From the NCBI GenBank assembly GCA_900544845.1, contig UQWV01000022.1, positions 1 to 32,132 on the forward strand: a stretch of 32,132 nucleotides of DNA, written 5' to 3'. A program made the translations under genes and the position numbers. Of the stretch, positions 7,593-16,081 are shown piece after piece. Numbering within the stretch: the stretch's first letter is position 1; every line of letters starts with the position of its first letter. Under the pieces are notes generated by a model. The model did no database searches, had not been told where the DNA came from, and worked only from the letters and a program-made list of their open reading frames with translations. This DNA comes from an uncultured Collinsella sp. GTDB lineage: Bacteria > Actinomycetota > Coriobacteriia > Coriobacteriales > Coriobacteriaceae.

Positions 7593-9207
7593 TCAGCATT
7601 GCCCATCTTTCGAGTCGAAATTCAAATCCAGTTTCTTATCGCATGCCAAAATCAAATCCTGATCGTGGCTTACAACAAGAATTAGCTGATTAAAGGGGTT
7701 TCGAGAGACATACTCCGTGAACTCCCGACGGCTTTCTTCGTCTAAATCATTCGTCGGCTCGTCAAACACAAGCACTTCCGGTTGCCTGCAAAGTGCTGAG
7801 ATTATCCTTAGCTTCCGATACTCTCCACCAGAAAGGTCCCTACAATTCTTACCTTTTAACGATTCGACGGTTCGGCAGAAACTCGGCACAAGCTCGCAGA
7901 GATGCTCGCCCGTTCCCCGAATCGATGCCCTCTCAAGATAGTGTTTCACCGTTTCATTCGGAATAAAGAGCTTTTGCGGGCACACCGCAAACAGGTCATG
8001 TCGGATCGTCTCCATATCGAGCTCTTCATATGGCACCGACCCCAAAGCCCGATGTCCCCCAGCAGAATATAGTCCAAGAAGCACCTTCAGAAACGTGCTT
8101 TTGCCGCATCCGTTCGGCCCGGTAATGGCATAGGTTTCCCCCTCTCGACGTCCACGGAGAGATCGCGGTACAAGTAGGGCTTTCCCGCGTATCGGTACGC
8201 GATGTTGGACAACGATATGCTCTCCACGTGCCCAACCGTGAGGGTGCCGCGGTCCTCGGCGTCCTCCGTCAGAGCCCCCAATCGGTCGAACGAGGCCCTT
8301 GCGTCCTGATACGATTTGAAATAATTCAAATAATATTTGAAGCATCCGAACGCCATCGAGTAATACGAGTTCACCATTGTGAACTCGCCAATGCTCATTC
8401 TTCCGCTTAATATTTCCATTCCGGAGATCACAAGCAACGCTCCCCGGAACACAGATGAGATCAGGCCGTCGCTCGAGGTGGCCAGATTCGAGACCCTACT
8501 TGCTTTCATGTAAATCGGGTAGTACCCCTCGAATACCCCTTTGAGCGTCCGAGCGCTCTGGTCATATGCGCCATCGCACTTAATGTCAAACAACTGCGAC
8601 AGCTCGCCGCTCACGGACGCGAAAAGCTTGCTCAACCCCTCCTTGTTCGCAAGCGAGCTGTTGTACAGCGGCTTTTTCAACGCCCTGAATAAAATGAAGT
8701 ACGCAACAAGCGAACATGCACTTAACACCAGGAACACCGGATTGATCGAAAACAGGATGATGCATATCAACACAACCAGAACGACGTTAAGCCCGATCGT
8801 TAGGAAGTTGTTCACGACAAACGATGACACCGCATTCGAATCCGCATACACCCTCTGCGTTGTATAGGATGGATCCGCCTGCTCCCCCTTTTCCAGGGGC
8901 CCCGTTCAAACGACTCACACGTGGTCCCCATCAGTCTCGTCGTCATCTCCAAGATGACGCGCGATACGTTCACGCCCATCGCATACGACATGAAGGAGGC
9001 CGATATCCCTATGCCCGCAACAAAGGCCGCAAACCATACGACGCGAGATGGGTCCCTATTCGTCACGAGAAAGTCTACAAACCCACCGTTTAAGGCGGGC
9101 ATGATGCACGAGAGAGCGAAATTAACCAGCATGAGAATCACGAAAAGCCGTGACCCTTTACACCGAAACAACTCGTGAACCGTCTTCTTAAACATGCCAG
9201 CTCCCAT
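7593..9207 (-). pseudogene. ABC exporter (membrane domain plus ATPase) broken by two frameshifts
   Basis: Three overlapping frames together form one exporter of about 535 residues. The first (from ATG 9207 or the better-spaced 9195) covers membrane segments 1-3, the second the rest of the membrane domain, the third the ATPase with Walker A (ITGPNGCGKST), signature (DLSGGEYRKLR) and Walker B (VLVFDEPTNDLD). The frame breaks near 8896-8900, where restoring one C in the minus-strand C-run gives ERGPLEKGEQADPSY. It breaks again at 8138-8142, where restoring one G in the G-run gives DVERGETYAITG. Both lesions are single-base losses in homopolymers, so sequencing error is possible. It has the same architecture as the intact exporter at 388-2022, also without a peptidase domain. 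If truly dead, export would rest on that second copy. Confidence 0.8.
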
Positions 9208-9424
9208 CAAGCGGCCTTTTATCCAAAACTGAATATGTTCGCCGCTTAATCGCTCCCATATATCCCTTGTTGTTAATCCTTGCTCAAGACACTATCTCGG
9301 GCTGCGGTGCCCAGGATTGTTAGCGCCGGAATAATTTAGCCAAATATAGTCGGCCGAGATTGACCAATCCCGGCCGACCCATTTTAGCCAACACGCCCGC
9401 ATCTATGACTTTCCTATCGCATTC

Positions 9425-10243
9425 CTACATCCCCTCGGGCTGGATCCCCCTCACCTTCACCGCCTGGGGGACGGCCTCCACCGAGTAGGTGTCAAGCTCC
9501 CTGCCGCGGTAGCTCGGGCCCCGCATCACGAACACCGACGCCTTGTCGAACAGCCTGTCGAGGGCGCAGAGGAGCGTGTCGTCGCCCGTGAAGAACTCAT
9601 CCCACCCGCTCGGGGCGATGTTGCTCGTGAGGACCATCGCGTTCGGCCCCTCCTTCTCGTAGCGCCTGTCGACGACATCGAAGAACAGGTCGGTGCACGG
9701 CCTGTCGTAGACGCATCTCCCCACCTCGTCAACGATGAGGCACGACGGCTTGACGAGCGAGGAGACGACCCGCGAGGTGTTTCCCCGCTGGACGGCCTTC
9801 TGGAACCTGTCCCTGAGCTCGGTCGCCTTTATGTAGTGCCCCCGCATGCAGCACTCGCGCCCGTAGGCCTGCGCGAGGTGCGTCTTCCCTATGCCGCCGG
9901 GCCCGACGAAGGCGACGTTGCGGTGCGCGTAGAGGTCGGCCAGCGACGGGAGCTTGCCCAGCGCGGCCGCGTCCCGGCCCTGGATCCTGGAGAAGTCGAA
10001 GCCCTCGAAGGTCTTGGGCTCGCGCCTGGGCAGCCTGCTCAGCCTCAGCAGCGTCTCGATGGAGGCGAGCCTCCTCTTCTCCGCAAGGTAGGAGAAGGTG
10101 GCTGCCACGGCGGCCATCTCCCCGTCGCCGAGGTCGAGGTCCGAGGCGAGGGTCGCGAGCTCCTCCGCCCCGACGGCGATCCCGAGCCTCGACGCGGCGT
10201 CGCTCGCGAGCTCGTAGGGGCTCGCCCCCGCGCCCGCCATCAT
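9425..10243 (-). CDS. istB: IS21 family helper ATPase IstB
   Basis: The 272-residue AAA+ protein has Walker A (VGPGGIGKTHLA) and Walker B (CLIVDEVG) and the DnaC-like fold of IS21 helper proteins. It assembles on target DNA and activates the transposase. ATG at 10243 overlaps the istA stop (ATGA); ATG at 10240 is also possible (TGATG). Either gives translational coupling, which fits the family. The longer open frame reaching 10687 is a GC-rich shadow of istA. Confidence 0.93.
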   Translation of the reverse strand: MMAGAGASPYELASDAASRLGIAVGAEELATLASDLDLGDGEMAAVAATFSYLAEKRRLASIETLLRLSRLPRREPKTFEGFDFSRIQGRDAAALGKLPSLADLYAHRNVAFVGPGGIGKTHLAQAYGRECCMRGHYIKATELRDRFQKAVQRGNTSRVVSSLVKPSCLIVDEVGRCVYDRPCTDLFFDVVDRRYEKEGPNAMVLTSNIAPSGWDEFFTGDDTLLCALDRLFDKASVFVMRGPSYRGRELDTYSVEAVPQAVKVRGIQPEGM

Positions 10244-11547
10244 TCGGCCCTCCCGAAGTCGAACCTCTCGAAACCGGGTTTCGTCCTGGGCGGGGCGATT
10301 TGCTCGACCACGGTCCCCACCGGCTGGGTCGGCAGCTCCTCGGGCTGCGCCGGCGATGTCTCCCACTGCCCCTCGCACCAGCTGTCGGCGCCGGTGCCGA
10401 CGGCGTGGGCGACGAGCTCGCGGGAGAGGTCGTCGCTGTATATGTGCACCACGCGCCCCTCCCGGTTCACCCTGCACTCGCGGCGGACGTACCAGTAGGG
10501 CACGCCGTAGCGGTGCCCCTCGAAGCTCACGAAGCCGTCGAAGGAGATCTTCCGGCGCGGGCACAGGTACCGCTCGACCTCGGCCGTGACCTCGAGCGGC
10601 CTGGTGTTCGCCGAGCACGCCGCCTCGTGCTCGCGCATCGGGACGCATGCCGCCGCGCGCCGCCAGCGGCCTCCCTGCTCGGCGCACCAGAGGGCGGCCT
10701 CCCGGTTGAGGGCGTCAAGGTCGGTAAAGGACCTTCCCGCGAGGAAGTTCCCCTTCACGAAGCGGACGAGCCTCTCCACCTTGCCCTTCGTATAGGGGTG
10801 GCGCGGCCTGCACAACCTGGTGCGGAAGCCGACGACGCCCATGAACTCGGCGTAGTCGGCCTGCCAGACGGGCCGGCCGTCGGCATCGCGGCGGAAGACC
10901 ACGCTCTTCATGTTGTCGGTGAGCACGGTCGCGGGCACGCCCAGCGCCGAGAACGCGTGCAGCATCCCGATGAGGAGGTTCTCCTGGCGCGCGTTCGGGA
11001 AGAACTCGACGTGGGCGCCCCCGCAATGGTGGCAGACCATGGCGAAGCAGGCGATCCGCGCCCGCTCCCCGCCAGGGCGCTCGACCGCGACGAAGCCCCA
11101 GTCCATCTGGTAGGCCTCTCCGGGCGCCGTCCTGAAGCGCTGGCCGCGGCAGCCCTGCGGGGCCTCCTGCCGCCTCTTCGCGGGCACGAGGTCCCGGTGC
11201 GCGGCGATGTAGGTCTTCACCGTTGTGAGGCCGCCGGCGTAGCCCTGGCCGAGCAGCCGCTCGAATATCACCTGCGAGTTGGTGACGCCCTTCCGCAGGA
11301 GGTCGTCCACCAGGCCGGTGTGGCCGGCGAGCACGCCCGGCGCGGCCCTCCTCCCGCTGTTCCCGTGGGGCAGGGCCCTGAACCCGTGGGCCCTGACCGT
11401 CCTCGCGCGGGAGCGGGTGAGCCCCGTCCTCCTGCAGAACTCAGCGAGGTTGCATGCCTGCGGGTCGAACCCGTCGCCCTCCTCCGCGGCCATCTCCCGG
11501 AGCGCCGCGTCTATAATCTCCTGTAGGTCATCGTGTCTCTCGTTCAC
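10240..11547 (-). CDS. istA: IS21 family transposase IstA
   Basis: The 435-residue transposase has an N-terminal helix-turn-helix region (NLAEFCRRTGLTRSRARTVR) and an rve-type DDE catalytic core: D in YQMDWGF, D in TVLTDNMKS and E in KGKVERLVRF. It cuts and joins the element ends, with IstB choosing the target. The GTG start at 11547 is preceded by AGGAGG at 9 bases. It appears full length for the family. Confidence 0.93.
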   Translation of the reverse strand: MNERHDDLQEIIDAALREMAAEEGDGFDPQACNLAEFCRRTGLTRSRARTVRAHGFRALPHGNSGRRAAPGVLAGHTGLVDDLLRKGVTNSQVIFERLLGQGYAGGLTTVKTYIAAHRDLVPAKRRQEAPQGCRGQRFRTAPGEAYQMDWGFVAVERPGGERARIACFAMVCHHCGGAHVEFFPNARQENLLIGMLHAFSALGVPATVLTDNMKSVVFRRDADGRPVWQADYAEFMGVVGFRTRLCRPRHPYTKGKVERLVRFVKGNFLAGRSFTDLDALNREAALWCAEQGGRWRRAAACVPMREHEAACSANTRPLEVTAEVERYLCPRRKISFDGFVSFEGHRYGVPYWYVRRECRVNREGRVVHIYSDDLSRELVAHAVGTGADSWCEGQWETSPAQPEELPTQPVGTVVEQIAPPRTKPGFERFDFGRAE

Positions 11548-11662
11548 CTCAATGGTCCTCCTAACGCCGGCGTGTTGGCACCACCAGCGTAGTGGCGGCG
11601 GGGAGGCACGGTGGCCATTATTCGGTGACCGGGATTGGTCAAAATCGTTTGACTATTAGCGG

Positions 11663-12016
11663 CTAAAATCGCCCGGCGCTAACAGGATTCCATTTCACCT
11701 TTATATACATACGAATAGGCCCCCTATTTGCATAGGCAAGCGCGGCGATTATAACGGCAGCCACCATCAGGCCGAGAATAGCCCTTTTGTCCGGAAAAAG
11801 GGACGAGAGAAAAAGGCATATTGCGGAGAAAACTACAGACGCCCCCACCACTCGGTTTGCGCCTAGAGACTCGGCCGTCCGCTTTGCCTCCTCTAAACGC
11901 TCTCCCGATAGCAATGACATTCCGGCAAGCAATCCCGTGAGCTTGCCTCGATATATCATTATTCCGAACACCAGCAGCAGGCATGACCCCACCATTGGAA
12001 CCACAACGTCCGACAT
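11663..12016 (-). CDS. DUF3784-like membrane protein with C-terminus replaced by IS21 sequence
   Basis: The 117-residue protein starts at ATG 12016 (GGAG 8 bases upstream). It has three hydrophobic segments and a conserved-looking loop YRGKLTGLLAGMSLLSG, which resembles the GK..LIAGYN region of DUF3784 proteins; this assignment is moderate. Its last codons run into the IS21 end and stop at 11663. Removing the IS and one GGAT copy joins the frame to GGG CAC CGC AGC CCG AGA TAG at 9292-9312, so the original tail was about six residues different. It was originally the gene directly upstream of the broken exporter. Function is unknown. Its 5' end abuts the radical SAM remnant with no room for a promoter. 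Confidence 0.62.
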   Translation of the reverse strand: MSDVVVPMVGSCLLLVFGIMIYRGKLTGLLAGMSLLSGERLEEAKRTAESLGANRVVGASVVFSAICLFLSSLFPDKRAILGLMVAAVIIAALAYANRGPIRMYIKVKWNPVSAGRF

Positions 12017-12019
12017 CGC

Positions 12020-12861
12020 CATCACTCCAGTCCATTCCTTGTCATCGAATCCTTGCGGCGGCTCAGCGCATCTGGCGTCAAATGCAACCTCGTGTCAAAC
12101 GGACTGCTCGCAAGCTCAATTACTTTGCATGAGCTCGAACATACCGGTTTAAACGGCATACAGTTTAGCCTCGATGGCCTACGTGATTCTCATGAACATA
12201 TGCGGGGGTTCCCGGGGCTATACGACCGGGTACTAGACGCCATCGATATCACGCTGAACGAAACTTCGCTGCACCTTTCGATTGCCTTTTGTCCAACATC
12301 ATTTAATGTCGACGATTTCAAACCAGTTTGCACGATGCTCCGGGACAAGCTGAAATCGTCGAGCAGGACCGACCGAATTGGCCTTCGAGTCAGCCACTTA
12401 TGCTCCTCGGCAGAGCCCGAAAAAACCGCACAATTCGCCCTTCAAATAATCAATACCGTCGGTTGGTCAACACGATCAACGACCTTCGATACGATCCAGG
12501 CTATCGAGGCTACTTCATGTTTGAGTGGGGCGACCCCATCGACCACTTGGTCAGATTCCCCCAGCTGCAGATGCAATTTGACCAAGTGGCCATCCACGCC
12601 AATGGCGATATCGTCGTATCCCCCTATATACCTCTCATCATTGGAAACGTTCGCAAACACAGTCTTCAGGAATACTACGATGCCGGAATGGCAACCGTTT
12701 GGGATAAACCCGTTATTACCGCGTTGGCCAATCGCATGCACTCGATTGACGAGATGGAAGAGATCTCATCGTTGATTGCAGACATCAATATGGACGGCGA
12801 CCTCTATATCGACCTAATCGATGACGATCTAGGCGACCTGAGCGTCCTGTCCCAACTCTAA
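12020..12861 (+). pseudogene. Remnant of a second radical SAM peptide maturase (N-terminus lost, frameshifted)
   Basis: The readable frame from about 12032 gives LVIESLRRLSASGVKCNLVSNG and then NGIQFSLDG, which are the middle strands of a radical SAM barrel; the CX3CX2C cluster region is missing. After MLRDKL the frame shifts near 12352. Restoring one G continues as KLEIVEQDRPNWP and runs to the stop at 12861. The C-terminal part (NGDIVVSPYIPLIIGNVRKH, then a helix ending before TVWDKP) has the shape of a maturase tail but no cysteines, so it would lack a full SPASM domain. The gene ends 12 bases before the candidate precursor at 12874, the usual maturase-precursor pairing. It is on the opposite strand to the five-cysteine cluster and unrelated to its maturase in detail. 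Confidence 0.75.
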
Positions 12862-12873
12862 GGAGATGTTCCC

Positions 12874-13056
12874 ATGTACGAGACCCCAGAAGTAGAGAAG
12901 ATGGATTCCAAAACCGGCCCCATTCCCGTTGTAGTCAACTTCGCAGCCGTCGTGGATAACGTAGTTGCAGCCGTCTACGATGCCGTCGTTGCGGCCTACG
13001 CATTCTGGTACTCGGCAGATAACGACGGCACCGGGGCAAGTACGGCACAAAACTAG
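12874..13056 (+). CDS. Candidate hydrophobic RiPP precursor, 60 residues
   Basis: A good AAGGAG site lies 8-9 bases before the ATG. The peptide begins MYETPEVEKMDSKTG, a leader style (Y-x-T-P-x-V/L-E) known from lasso and other actinobacterial RiPPs. It continues into a hydrophobic core rich in Val, Ala and aromatic residues (VVVNFAAVVDNVVAAVYDAV then AAYAFWY) and ends with a polar tail. It has no cysteine. It directly follows the remnant maturase, so it is probably that enzyme's orphaned substrate. The spaced N, D, Y and W residues could be crosslink sites, which is speculation. A small membrane peptide is the alternative. Confidence 0.6.
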   Translation: MYETPEVEKMDSKTGPIPVVVNFAAVVDNVVAAVYDAVVAAYAFWYSADNDGTGASTAQN

Positions 13057-13192
13057 TCGCCAACCCATCGAGCAATCACCTCGCCTATCGCTGCATGCGA
13101 TTGACTGCGCAGCCCTAGCCAACGCCCAGAGCGCCTTGAAGAGCTGCTTGTAAAATTCGCTCATTCAACAACGCGATCTCTTCACCAATCTC

Positions 13193-13230
13193 GGCCGGCC
13201 CGACAGAACTGCACACCAGTCGGACCGGCC
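13193..13230. repeat. GC-rich hairpin downstream of the hydrophobic peptide gene
   Basis: GGCCGGCCCGAC (13193-13204) pairs with GTCGGACCGGCC (13219-13230) with one mismatch and a 14-base loop. There is no T-run. It may end or protect the peptide transcript. The rest of 13057-13375 shows no convincing gene. Confidence 0.4.
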
Positions 13231-13375
13231 AGACCCATAAAACGCTGCGTCCCGTCCACACCACACCTCACGAAACTCGCACTGCCACCACATGGGCGAT
13301 TCGCGCCTCGATGTTGCGGCGCGATACTATCACGAATAGTCCCCGTCCAACAAGGCTATCCCTTCCACAGGCGTT

Positions 13376-14151
13376 TCAACTGTCAGTGGTAGCATTAAAC
13401 TGAACGGTGAAAAATACACTAACACTAACAGCGGAGATGACGACGTCGATGCCCTTCATGCAGCTGAGCACGTCCATCGTCGGCTTCCATCGGGGCTGTT
13501 CCGACTGGGACTCCACCTTGGATTCCAGGTCCTTCTTCTCGTCTACCGCCCGCTTGACGCGCTCCTTATAGCAGTCGAGGGTCTGCTGGGCCGTGGGGTC
13601 GGCCATCTCCGCGGCTTCGATCCAGGCCCAGTGCGCCCTGGTCCACGTCCCGAGCCTCCTTCTCTGGTCGTCTCCGCCGGGGTGGCACTGCCCATTCCTG
13701 GGCAGGTACTTGGAGAGGCGCTGCTTGACGGTAACACGGTAACCTCTCCCGGGCATCGGCGGGGGCCTGGGAGAGGTCCCTGGCGCCCTCGCACTCGCAG
13801 TCGGGGACGTGGACCTCGACGATTTCGTGCAGTGCGAGCTGCTTGGCCGAAAACTCGGCGTCGCGCTTGTCGGTCTTGCGTCGCTTGTCGGCCGCGGGCC
13901 TCTGCATCTTGGAGACCGCGCCGATGACGCAGTCCACGCCGAGGCAGCGCGGCTCCCTGCAGAAGGGAAAGCCGGTGACGCCGGACTCGTAGACTGCCCC
14001 GGGCGACTCGATAGAAAGGATCGAGTCGGCGACGGAGGCGGGGTCGTAGGAGAAGGGGCTTCCCGCCGATCTCGCCCGTGAACGGATTGAAGGCGCATCC
14101 TTTGATGCTGCGGGCGTGCACCTCAAGGCCAATAGAGGCAACATGTGGCAT
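13376..14151 (-). pseudogene. Decayed IS110-family transposase
   Basis: Pieces in three frames follow the IS110 order: MPHVASIGLEVHARSIKGCAF, then AVYESGVTGFPFC and GVDCVIGAVSKMQRP, then KTDKRDAEFSAKQLALHEIV, then a helical section with GTWTRAHWAWIEAAEMADPT. At least two frameshifts separate them (near 14050-14065 and 13740-13760). The C-terminal serine-containing Tnp20 domain is absent. The first acidic residue of the DEDD site, normally Asp in the GxD motif, is Glu here. No element ends were identified. It is a dead remnant marking past mobile activity at the island edge. Confidence 0.8.
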
Positions 14152-14337
14152 TGTGAGCCAGTCTCGCATTGTGGCAACCTGGCTGGCTGCCGGATTTTAA
14201 TGACGACGACCATTGTCAGCCTTGGCCCACGAATCAAAAGACGATACGAAGCAGGGGCTCACATTGTTCTGCTCATATCGTCTTTATGGCGCACTACCAT
14301 TCACCGAAATTCGGCAACTTTTTCATTCTCTATATAC

Positions 14338-14349
14338 ATGTTTAAACAA
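14338..14349. promoter_or_regulatory. Operator-like dyad upstream of malQ (TTGTT-NN-AACAA type)
   Basis: ATGTTTAAACAA at 14338-14349 matches the dyad also found upstream of malE and around the GntR gene, with one mismatch. It is nested in a second inverted repeat, ACATGTT (14336-14342) and AACATGT (14348-14354). It lies 26 bases before the malQ ATG, where a repressor would block transcription. The rest of 14152-14375 holds no gene. Confidence 0.6.
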
Positions 14350-14375
14350 CATGTTCTACAATAGGGACAATAGAA

Positions 14376-15953
14376 ATGGAAACTCGGGACGAGCCGTCTA
14401 TCCATCTACGGCGCAGCCCCTTATTCAAAAGGACGGTGAGTGCATCCATGGAGCGTGCAAGCGGTGTTCTGATGCCCGTTTCGTCATTGCCCGGACCATA
14501 CGGAATCGGCGGCTTTGGCTGGAATGCCTACGACTTCGTCGATTTTCTCGCCTCGTGCAAACAACATTACTGGCAGATTCTGCCCCTTACGACGACCAGC
14601 TATGGCGATTCGCCCTATCAGTCGTTCTCGGCCCGCGCAGGCAACCCCAGCTTTATCGACTTTGCCGAGCTTATCGAGGCAGGGTATCTGGAGCAGCGCG
14701 ATATCGATGGCGTGTATCTGGGATCCGACCCCAGCAATGTCGACTACGGTGCTATCTTTGGCGGCCGCCGTCAGATTCTCGACCGAGCCGCTGAGCGCTT
14801 TGCTGCCGACAAGCCGGCCGATTTCGATGACTTTATCCAGGCCAACGAGGACTGGCTCATCCCCTACTGTGAGTTTATGACCGTCAAAGAGGAGTGCGGT
14901 CTCAAGGCGTTTTGGGAGTGGCCCGCGGAGCTCCGTACCCGCGGCGAGGCTTCCGCCAAGGTCTGCGCCGACCATCCGGCGCGTATGCTCTACCACCAGA
15001 TGACGCAGTACTTCTTCGATCGCCAGTGGAACCGCCTCAAGGCCTATGCCAACGAGCGCGACATTCTCATCATCGGCGACCTGCCCATCTATGTCTCGCG
15101 TGACTCCGTCGAGATGTGGGCGACGCCTGAGCTCTTTAAGATCGACGCCGCCGGCAATCCCGTGAGCGTCGCCGGCACGCCGCCCGACCAGTTCTCGGCC
15201 ACCGGCCAGTACTGGGGCAACCCCATCTACGACTGGGACGCTATGGAGTCCGATGGCTTCTCCTGGTGGGAGGGCCGCATTCGCGCCGCCCTCGACATGT
15301 ACGACGTCATCCGCCTGGATCACTTCCGCGGCTTCGAGGCCTATTGGGAGGTGCCGTTCTCCTCGCCCGATTCGTCCTACGGTTCGTGGACGCAGGGCCC
15401 CGGCCTCAAGTTCTTCAAGACGCTCGAGGAAAAGCTCGGCACGCTGCCCATCATCGCCGAGGACCTGGGCTTCCTCACCCCCGGCGTCATCGACATGCGC
15501 GACAACTCGGGCTTCCCCGGCATGAAGATCCTGCAGTTTGCCTTTGAGGGCACCAACTCGTACTACCTGCCGCATAACTACATCGCCAACACCGTCGCCT
15601 ATGTGGGCACCCACGACAACGAGACGGCGCGCGGTTGGTTTGAGGGAACGGCCACCCCCCGTCAGCGCGAGCAGGCAGCCCTGTACACCCATCAGCAGGC
15701 CGGCGAACCCATGGCAGATGCACTCAACCGCACCATCGCCGCCAGCGTGAGCGACACGTGCATCTACACCATGCAGGACCTGCTCAACTTGGGCAACGAG
15801 GCGCGCATCAACACCCCTGCCACGCTGGGCGGCAACTGGACCTGGCGCATGCTCGACGGCGCCATCACCCGCGAGCTCGAGCACAAACTCACCGACTGGA
15901 CCGAGACCTACTTCCGCATCCCGTCGGAAGCCGAAATCGAGCTTCCTCAATAG
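14376..15953 (+). CDS. malQ: 4-alpha-glucanotransferase (amylomaltase, GH77)
   Basis: The 525-residue cytoplasmic enzyme transfers glucan segments between maltodextrins and releases glucose, making chains long enough for phosphorylase. GH77 hallmarks are clear: SSLPGPYGIGGFG at the N-terminus, the nucleophile D315 in VIRLDHFRG, the acid/base E362 in IIAEDLG and D414 in GTHDNET, with the 250s-loop region near NPVSVAGTPPDQFSATG. Length is normal for bacterial amylomaltases. The ATG at 14376 has AGGGA 8 bases upstream. A second ATG at 14448 (MERASGVLMP) is where many homologs begin, so the first 24 residues may be an extension. It precedes the phosphorylase gene and has an operator-like dyad in front. 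Confidence 0.95.
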   Translation: METRDEPSIHLRRSPLFKRTVSASMERASGVLMPVSSLPGPYGIGGFGWNAYDFVDFLASCKQHYWQILPLTTTSYGDSPYQSFSARAGNPSFIDFAELIEAGYLEQRDIDGVYLGSDPSNVDYGAIFGGRRQILDRAAERFAADKPADFDDFIQANEDWLIPYCEFMTVKEECGLKAFWEWPAELRTRGEASAKVCADHPARMLYHQMTQYFFDRQWNRLKAYANERDILIIGDLPIYVSRDSVEMWATPELFKIDAAGNPVSVAGTPPDQFSATGQYWGNPIYDWDAMESDGFSWWEGRIRAALDMYDVIRLDHFRGFEAYWEVPFSSPDSSYGSWTQGPGLKFFKTLEEKLGTLPIIAEDLGFLTPGVIDMRDNSGFPGMKILQFAFEGTNSYYLPHNYIANTVAYVGTHDNETARGWFEGTATPRQREQAALYTHQQAGEPMADALNRTIAASVSDTCIYTMQDLLNLGNEARINTPATLGGNWTWRMLDGAITRELEHKLTDWTETYFRIPSEAEIELPQ

Positions 15954-16001
15954 GAGCTACCGCGCCCGACCCCTCCCCACCGTGCGGACGCGCTTGCTTT
16001 T

Positions 16002-16035
16002 CCCGCGCGAGGCCACCCCAATCCCCTCGCGCGGG
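16002..16035 (+). terminator. Terminator-like hairpin between malQ and phosphorylase
   Basis: CCCGCGCGAGG (16002-16012) pairs perfectly with CCTCGCGCGGG (16025-16035) around a 12-base loop, followed by CTTCTTAT. The tail is short of a full T-run, so this may attenuate rather than stop read-through into the phosphorylase gene 46 bases on. Confidence 0.6.
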
Positions 16036-16081
16036 CTTCTTATGAATTGCAGACATGAAACAACCCATCACAGGAGAAAAC

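Larger units (their letters stand above)
9318..11684 (-). mobile_element. Complete IS21-family insertion sequence
   Basis: The 2367-bp element carries istA and istB. Its ends begin TGTTAGCGCCGG at 9318 and, on the other strand, at 11684. A second shared motif, TTGACCAATCCCGG, lies exactly 42 bases inside each end, giving imperfect terminal repeats of about 56 bp with the multiple binding sites typical of IS21. The flanks carry a 4-bp direct repeat GGAT (9314-9317 and 11685-11688). Its GC content is much higher than that of the surrounding island. Both genes and ends look intact, so it may still be active. Confidence 0.9.

Noticed and set aside
9836..11526. Long plus-strand frames opposite istA and istB
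   Set aside because: They are antisense shadows caused by the high GC of the IS; the minus frames carry clear IS21 motifs.
13057..13375. Further peptide gene after the hydrophobic precursor
   Set aside because: Short frames exist but none has a ribosome binding site and a leader-core layout.
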